The notes beneath the pieces are model-generated. The model did no database searches. It had not been told where the DNA came from and worked only from the letters and a program-made list of their open reading frames with translations. The position numbers and the translations under genes were made by a program. A stretch of 64,000 nucleotides of DNA from Siphonodentalium dalli. Lineage: Eukaryota > Mollusca > Scaphopoda > Gadilida > Siphonodentaliidae. The stretch is from contig CP136063.1 of the NCBI GenBank assembly GCA_032622095.1, positions 64,987,897-65,051,896 of the forward strand, in the 5' to 3' direction. Positions 58,560-64,000 of this stretch are shown here, piece by piece. Position 1 is the stretch's first letter. The number at the start of each line of letters is the position of its first letter.

Positions 58560-59130
58560 ACTAGCTAGGGATACTTACAAGATTATGTGGGGCATTGAGT
58601 GGGTGGTTTGAAAGACTATTTGGGCGTTTTAGACACCCCTGGTGGTTTGAGACAATCGTCGTGTGGCTTGGAACACTCATTGGATGATAATGGACACTCA
58701 TCTGTCGGTTTGGGACATCCATAATATGAATGGTTTGTGGTACACACTCGATGGTTTCAGACAACTATTTGGGTGGTTTGGGACACCACGTGCATGAATT
58801 GGGACCCTCGATTTGTGATTTAGACAATCGTTGGATGGTGTGGAACACACATCGGACTGGTTTGGGCACTATTTTGATGTGCACTATTTGGGTGGACTGT
58901 GTTACATGCTATGAGGTTATGGGACACTAGTTGGCCTATATGGGACGCCCGTTCTATGGACTGGAACACTCGCCAATTAATTTGGTATATTATTAATAAG
59001 GTGGGAGAGATGCCCGTTGTGTAGTTATATGCCCCTTAGATGATTTGGAACACCCGTTAAGTTGTTTTGGATACAAATTGGATGTATTTCGACACTAGTT
59101 CGGTTGCTTTGGACATTAATCAAATTATAT
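58560..59130 (+). repeat. diverged minisatellite of GTGGTTTGGGACAC-type units
   Basis: Irregular units of about 40 bp, GGTGGTTTGGGACAC..., complementary in sense to the CCAAACCAC repeats at 56960-57900. The MITE copy B sits between the two blocks. Confidence 0.65.
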
Positions 59131-59162
59131 TCGATATGTATTACCATTGTACTATGGTGAAA

Positions 59163-59412
59163 GAATTACTGATACTGATATATCACAAATATATAATACA
59201 TTTATTCATACCATGTATATGACAGATATATAATACATTTATTCACACCATGTATATAACAAATATATAATACATTTATTCACACCATGTATTTGACAAA
59301 TTTATAATACATTTATCCACGCCATGTATATGACAAATATATAATACATTTATTCGCACCATGTATATTACAAATATATAATACATTTATTCACACTGTA
59401 TATGACAAATAT
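59163..59412 (+). repeat. 37-bp AT-rich minisatellite, about 6.5 copies
   Basis: Unit ACAAATATATAATACATTTA then TTCACACCATGTATATG, with a few substitutions per copy. Confidence 0.92.
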
Positions 59413-59700
59413 TTGTAATAATTTACATACGTGGAAGAAACCATTTCTGGCTACACGGAAACGTATTATAATTACATAGTTAATTAAAGTTAAACATGAT
59501 AAACATATTGGAATAAGAACATAGAATAGAACATTCGTATCAAAGCTGCAGTAGATGTATAATGGGGCAAATTTTACACTACGTAATCCCGTACGGGTGT
59601 GTTCGAGGTTTCAGGAGATTTGTTATGGGACCTGGGTTGATTTTGATTTAGATTCTATCATATAAAATAACATATTTTACGAAAAAGGTGCCATCTGATA

Positions 59701-59762
59701 GAAGATGGATAACTCTAAAATCGAGTGGTTATTACCATTATATTTTAGAGTTATCCATCTTC
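59701..59762. repeat. perfect 21-bp hairpin overlapping the end of ZF paralogue 2
   Basis: GAAGATGGATAACTCTAAAA then T, a 20-base loop, then the exact inverse ending TTATCCATCTTC. The motif GGATAACTCTAaAATC also lies in the centre of the 45464-45955 MITE and at 24030. The right arm supplies the last codons and stop (TAA at 59751-59753) of the zinc-finger CDS. Confidence 0.9.
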
Positions 59763-61130
59763 ATCCGCAATTTGTTCGTTTGGCCACGCTTTTGTCACGC
59801 AGCGCAGGGTGCAGTTATAAGGTTTCTCCCGGGTGTGATTTCTCCTGGTGTGGTCAGTCCGCTCACTCGAAGAAACAAATCTCTTGTCACACACGGTGCA
59901 CCTATAAGGTTTCTCCCCGGTGTGATTTCTCCTGGTGTGGTCAGTTAGCTCAACCGAAGAAACGAACCTCTTGTCACATTCATAGCATTTATGTGGTTTC
60001 TCGCCCGTGTGAGACCTACGGGTGTGTTCACTTAAATGGGATGAAGAAACAAATCGCTTGTCACACACGTTGCAGCTATAAGGTTTCTCCCGGGTGTGAT
60101 TTCTCCTGGTGTGGTCAGTCCGCTCACTCGAAGAAACGAATCTCTTGTCACATTCAGAGCATTTATGAGGTTTCTCGCCCGTGTGAAATCTCCGAATGTG
60201 GTCAGTCAGTGCGCTGGAGGTTGCACATGATTTACTGCATTGCTGACATTTATATGGTTTGACTCCACTATGTGTTCTTAGGTGTCCAGTCAGCTGATTC
60301 TGCTGAGCGAATCCTTTGCAACAAATATCACACGTGAACGGCGTCTCTCCTGTATGGGTTCTCATGTGTGATTTTAGACTACCACTTTGGGTGAATCTTT
60401 TCTCACAAATATCACAATTAAACGGGCGATCCCCCTTGTGGATCCTCTTGTGTACCAACAGTCCGCTGGACTGAGCAAAAGACTTGTCACACTCTGTGCA
60501 CTGATAGGATCGAATGCCTGAATGGGTCCTCATGTGATATGTTAGACATCTCTGTGATCTGAATCCCTTCTCACAAATATCACACTTTAGTGGCGTCTCT
60601 CCTGTGTGTATCATTACGTGTGTCGTCAGTGAACTCCGCTCATGGAATCCCTTTTGGCAAATATCACATTTCAGTGGAAAATTTCCCGTATGTGTCGTTT
60701 TGTGACGACTCAGATGATGAGTCGTAGTGTAAAACTTTCCACAGTCTGCACATTCGTACGGCCTCACACCCGTATGGATTTTCATGTGTGTCTTCAAATT
60801 AGCAGCGGTGGTGAAATATTTGCTACATTCACTACAACTATGACTGGGACGTTGTCCCTCACTTTCGTGTATTCGTTTATGTCTGTTCCTGCAGCTCTGA
60901 TCACCGAAGGTCTTTCCGCAGACGTCACACGCAAAAGGCTTCTCCCCTGTGTGGATCCGCATGTGTGCTTTAAGATTAGATGACTTCACGAATCCTTTAA
61001 GACAGACATCACACTGGTGTGGTTTCTCTCCCGAGTGAATCTTCATATGAGATTTAAGAGTACTGGTCTGGGTGAACTTTTTAAGACATATATCACACTG
61101 GTATCGCCTCGCTCGGGTTTGGACGGACAT
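59751..61130 (-). CDS. poly-C2H2 zinc-finger protein, 459 aa, 15 fingers (paralogue 2)
   Basis: Paralogue of the gene at 215-1456, same strand, same N-terminus (MSVQTRARRYQCDICLK). Fifteen C2H2 fingers: the first corresponds to finger 1 of paralogue 1, its finger 2 has no partner here, and fingers 2-13 match fingers 3-14. Two more KRFVSSS-type fingers follow (14, HKCYECDKRFVSSVELTDH; 15, YRCTVCDKRFVSSSERTDH). Fingers 12 and 15 have Arg in place of the core Leu (SERTDH), which may weaken folding. The last finger is broken after YNCTL and ends RCVTKAWPNEQIADEDG, where sequence matching a MITE-type hairpin takes over. Start chosen at the ATG at 61130; the in-frame extension upstream has no ATG. 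No effector domain seen. A nuclear, sequence-specific DNA binder by family. The gene is intronless over this stretch. Confidence 0.88.
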   Translation of the reverse strand: MSVQTRARRYQCDICLKKFTQTSTLKSHMKIHSGEKPHQCDVCLKGFVKSSNLKAHMRIHTGEKPFACDVCGKTFGDQSCRNRHKRIHESEGQRPSHSCSECSKYFTTAANLKTHMKIHTGVRPYECADCGKFYTTTHHLSRHKTTHTGNFPLKCDICQKGFHERSSLTTHVMIHTGETPLKCDICEKGFRSQRCLTYHMRTHSGIRSYQCTECDKSFAQSSGLLVHKRIHKGDRPFNCDICEKRFTQSGSLKSHMRTHTGETPFTCDICCKGFAQQNQLTGHLRTHSGVKPYKCQQCSKSCATSSALTDHIRRFHTGEKPHKCSECDKRFVSSSERTDHTRRNHTREKPYSCNVCDKRFVSSSHLSEHTRRSHTGEKPHKCYECDKRFVSSVELTDHTRRNHTGEKPYRCTVCDKRFVSSSERTDHTRRNHTREKPYNCTLRCVTKAWPNEQIADEDG

Positions 61131-61507
61131 CTTGTGCAATATGAGAACAATACTGATCCCTGTATACCACACTGTTGCCGCCGCTCCTAAGTTCTATAGC
61201 TTTAACGTCTACTGCCCAAACGCACCGCAAGTGATTATATTTTGAACAACAAAGAAATCCTTTAGTAACAGGTGCCGTTAGTCGAAACTCAATCAGCTTT
61301 TGTTGTCGCCTGCTGCTTACTAATAATGAATAATTAAAGTGTTGTCCTTCCTTTCGTTCATTGCAGTTGTGTGATACTTCTGTGTATTTGTTTGGGATAA
61401 CACATCAGCAAGGCAAGTGGCCCATTAACCACATTGGCACAGACTGATCACGAGATGTGTTCGGGTATCTGAAACAAAACAAAAACTACAGATGACTACA
61501 TTTTGCT
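61131..61507 (-). other. 5' flank of ZF paralogue 2, shared with paralogue 1
   Basis: Aligns with 1457-1854. AGATGACTACATTTTGCTACA then TATAGGCCCACGAGC marks the boundary with the satellite, as at 1840. No specific promoter element was identified. Confidence 0.6.
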
Positions 61508-61690
61508 ACATATAGGCCCACGAGCAGCATATGTCACAAACAACTCACCCCATTGTGCCGAGAAAGATAACATGATAATAAACAGCAATAACAACTCCCC
61601 CATTGTACCGAGAACGATAACATAATAATAGGCCAACGAGCAGCATATGTCACTAATAAACCACCCCACTGTACCGAGAAATATAACATA
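61508..61690. repeat. satellite array, left remnant (same family as 1855-4697)
   Basis: About three and a half units with ATTGTACCGAGAA.GATAACATAATAATA variants. It stops abruptly at ATATAACATA, where the GGTCAAGGTCA block begins, and resumes at 63684. Confidence 0.92.
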
Positions 61691-63679
61691 ACTAGCAGGT
61701 TGACCCAACTTCTTCCGGGTTGTTTCCCCTCTGCTTTTCGGCAAATTGCGCAATTTGATTTTGAATTGTCCATTTTGAAGGTCAAGGTCAGGTGGGGTCA
61801 CGAATTGATCCGTTCAAAACACTGCCCGGACAAAAGTACCTGACAAAAGTACCCGTCGAAATCCATCCGGTTTTACCCGATTTGACCTTGAATTGGTCCG
61901 GGTTATTTCCCCTTTGCTTTTCGGCGAATTGCTCGATTTGACCTTGAATTGTCCATTTTGAAGGTCAAGGTCAGGTGGGGTCACGATTTGACCCGTCCAA
62001 AACACTGGCCGGACAAAAGTACCCGACGCGTCGAAATCCATCCGGTTTTATCCGATTTGACATTGAATTGATCATTTTGAAGGTCAGATCGGGGTCACGA
62101 TTTGACCCGTCCAAAACACTCAGCGGACAAAAGTAACCATATGTATCAAATTTAGTGTAAATCACATCAAAATTCGCGATTTGACCTTGAATTAACCCGA
62201 TTTCAAGGTCAAGGTCACGTCACACGGGCAAATGAATAGGCTTGTGAGACTCCTCATACGAAAGTATCCCTAGACACTAATTTTCATCGCAATCCCGTGA
62301 TACTCGGTCGTTCGACCATGAAATGACCACATTTCAAGGTCAATGTCACGTCGCACGGGCACTTCCCGGCCGAAAGTACCCCCACATACCAAGTTTCATC
62401 GAAATCGGCTTGGTCGTTTTCGAGTCCACCGCGAACACACACACACACAGACAGATTTCCCAAAATATATAATAGACTAGGCGATGAGCCCGACGTTGTC
62501 CGGGCTATTCAAAAACCAAATTTCAAGTCGATAGCTCTACCCGTTTCCGAGATCTGGTCTGTGCATGCGCGAAGCTGGCGTCGCACGGGCTCGGCGACCC
62601 GATAAAATTCGTATCCGGGGCAAGATACATTCACATAGCAAATTTCAAGTCGATAGCTCCACCCGTTTCCGAGATCTCGTCTGCGCATGCGCGAAGCTGG
62701 CGTTGCACGGGCTCGGCGATCCGATAAAATTCGTATCCGGGGCAAGATACATTCACATAGCAAATTTCTAGTCGATAGCTCCACCCGTTTCCGAGATCTC
62801 GTCTGCGCATGTGCGAAGCGGGCGCCGCACGGGCTCGCCAATACGACAACGTCCACCGCCTGGTCAAACTACACGCACGTACCAAGTTTCGTCCCGATCG
62901 GTCGAGAATCGTAGATTTGTATAATTGACAAACAAACAGACAAACAGACAAACAGACAGAGGTCTTCAAAATATATATGAGACTAGCAGGTGGACCCGAC
63001 TTCGTCCGGGCTGTTTCCCCTCTGCTTTTCGGAGAATTGCGCGATTTGACCTTGAATTGTCCATTTTGAAGGTCAAGGTCAGGTGGGGGTCACGATTTGA
63101 TCCGTCCAAAACACTGCCCGGACAAAAGTACCCAACAAAAGTACCCGTCGAAATCCATCATGTTATACCGATTTGACCTTGTATTGATCATTTTGAAGGT
63201 CAAGGTCAGGTCGGAGTCACGAATCGATCCGTCCAAAACATCCAGTGGACAAAAGTAACCATACGTATAAAATTTCGTCGAAATCCCATAAAAATTCCCG
63301 ATTTGACCTTGAATTGACCCGATTTCAAGGTCAAGGTCACGTCGCACGGGCAAATGAATAGGCTTATGAGACTCCCCATACGAAAGTATCCCTAGACACT
63401 AATTTTCATCGAAATCCCGTGATATTCGGGCGTTTGACTTTGAAATGACCCGATTTCAAGGTCAAGGTCACGTCGCACGGGCAAATTAATAGGCCTATGC
63501 CACTCCCCGGCCGAAAGTACCCCCACATACCAAGTTTCATCGAAATCCCGTGATATTCGGGCGTTTGACCTTGAAATGACCCGATTTCAAGGTCAATGTC
63601 ACGTCGCACGGGCAAATTAGCAAGCCCATGCCAGTCCACGACCGAAAGTACCCTCACATACCAAGTTTCATCGAAATAG
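61691..63679 (+). repeat. GGTCAAGGTCA composite block inserted into the satellite
   Basis: At least three juxtaposed elements, each starting ACTAGC/ACTAGGC.GATG..CCCGAC and TCCGGGCTGTTT (61691, 62476, 62990). They carry TTTGACCTTGAATTG...GGTCAAGGTCA modules and end in AC or CAGACAAA microsatellites followed by ATATAT.. AGACTAG. Other modules are CACGTCGCACGGGCAAAT and ACCAAGTTTCATCGAAAT. No coding capacity. The satellite continues on both sides, so the block is an insertion or series of insertions. Confidence 0.8.
62517..62882 (+). repeat. 122-bp tandem repeat, about three copies
   Basis: CAAATTTCAAGTCGATAGCT then CCACCCGTTTCCGAGATCTC, GCATGCGCGAAGCTGGCG and GATAAAATTCGTATCCGGGG repeat at 62517, 62639 and 62761. 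The third copy diverges after GGGCTCG. Long frames here on both strands are repeat-driven. Confidence 0.9.
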
Positions 63680-63683
63680 GATA

Positions 63684-64000
63684 CCATAATGATAAACATA
63701 TGTCATAAACAATCCACCCATTGTACCGAGAAAGATAACATAATAATAATAAACAGCGCTAACAACCCACGCCATTGTATAGAGAAAGTTAACATAATAA
63801 TAGGCCCACGAGCAGCATGTCACTAACAACTCACCCATTGTACCGAGAAAGATAACATAATAATAAACACATGTCACTAACAATCCACCTCATTGTACCG
63901 AGAAAGATAACATAATAATAAACAGCGCTAACAACCCACCCCATTGTACCGAGAAAGATAACATAATAATAGGCCCACGAGCAGCATATGTCACTAACAA
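63684..64000. repeat. satellite array, right part, running off the window
   Basis: Units of the 51-66 bp satellite resume (CATTGTACCGAGAAAGATAA etc.) and continue to the last base, so the array beside ZF paralogue 2 is longer than can be seen. Confidence 0.92.

Noticed and set aside
62509-62969. ORFs of 68-115 codons on both strands
   Set aside because: They repeat with the 122-bp unit and appear on both strands at once.

Overview
This is animal nuclear DNA. It is AT-rich and intron-like, with no operons, and it is dominated by transposon debris. I infer a marine lophotrochozoan, most likely a bivalve mollusc. The grounds are the repeat style (modules of TGACCTTGA...TCAAGGTCA, and repeats with 'ccataactc' plus GGAC microsatellites), Tx1-like and CR1-like LINEs, a KDZ transposase relic and an expanded C2H2 zinc-finger family. 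No sequence search was possible, so the taxon is inference.

Only two genes look intact. They are paralogous poly-C2H2 zinc-finger genes on the minus strand at the two ends of the window (215-1456 with 14 fingers, 59751-61130 with 15). Each has the same kind of satellite array (51-66 bp units) a few hundred bases upstream, so gene, 5' flank and satellite were duplicated as one module about 59.7 kb apart. My hand alignment puts the paralogue differences preferentially at the DNA-contacting helix positions.

The rest is layered mobile DNA. 4.7-10.2 kb: a CR1-like LINE tail split by a 4.85-kb element with 1.25-kb inverted arms. 11-13 kb: a TAAAGGGGTACTGT MITE and a GGTCAAGGTCA repeat. 16.8-17.6 kb: an element with inverted ends. 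18.8-23.8 kb: a Tx1/L1-like LINE interrupted by a foldback element built from 32 GTGGCCAC palindromes and by a G-run MITE. 25.9-34.6 kb: a second G-run element, a piggyBac-type MITE with twin hairpins, a 3.3-kb hAT-like element carrying one ORF, and four palindromic mariner-type MITEs amplified as a 175-bp satellite. 36-41.4 kb: a minus-strand CR1-like LINE broken by a palindromic element and two G-run elements. 44.8-51.3 kb: a KDZ transposase relic, then a 2.61-kb tandem duplication containing a Mutator-like MITE and a LINE reverse-transcriptase relic. 51.5-59.5 kb: two tRNA-type SINEs, more GGTCAAGGTCA repeats, minisatellites and a second copy of the MITE. 61.5-64 kb: the second satellite array, split by a 2-kb GGTCAAGGTCA block.

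Many insertions hit coding LINE sequence or another repeat, so target-site duplications and relative ages can be read directly. The best biological leads are the diverging zinc-finger pair beside its satellite, the MITE that has become a satellite, and the GTGGCCAC foldback element.
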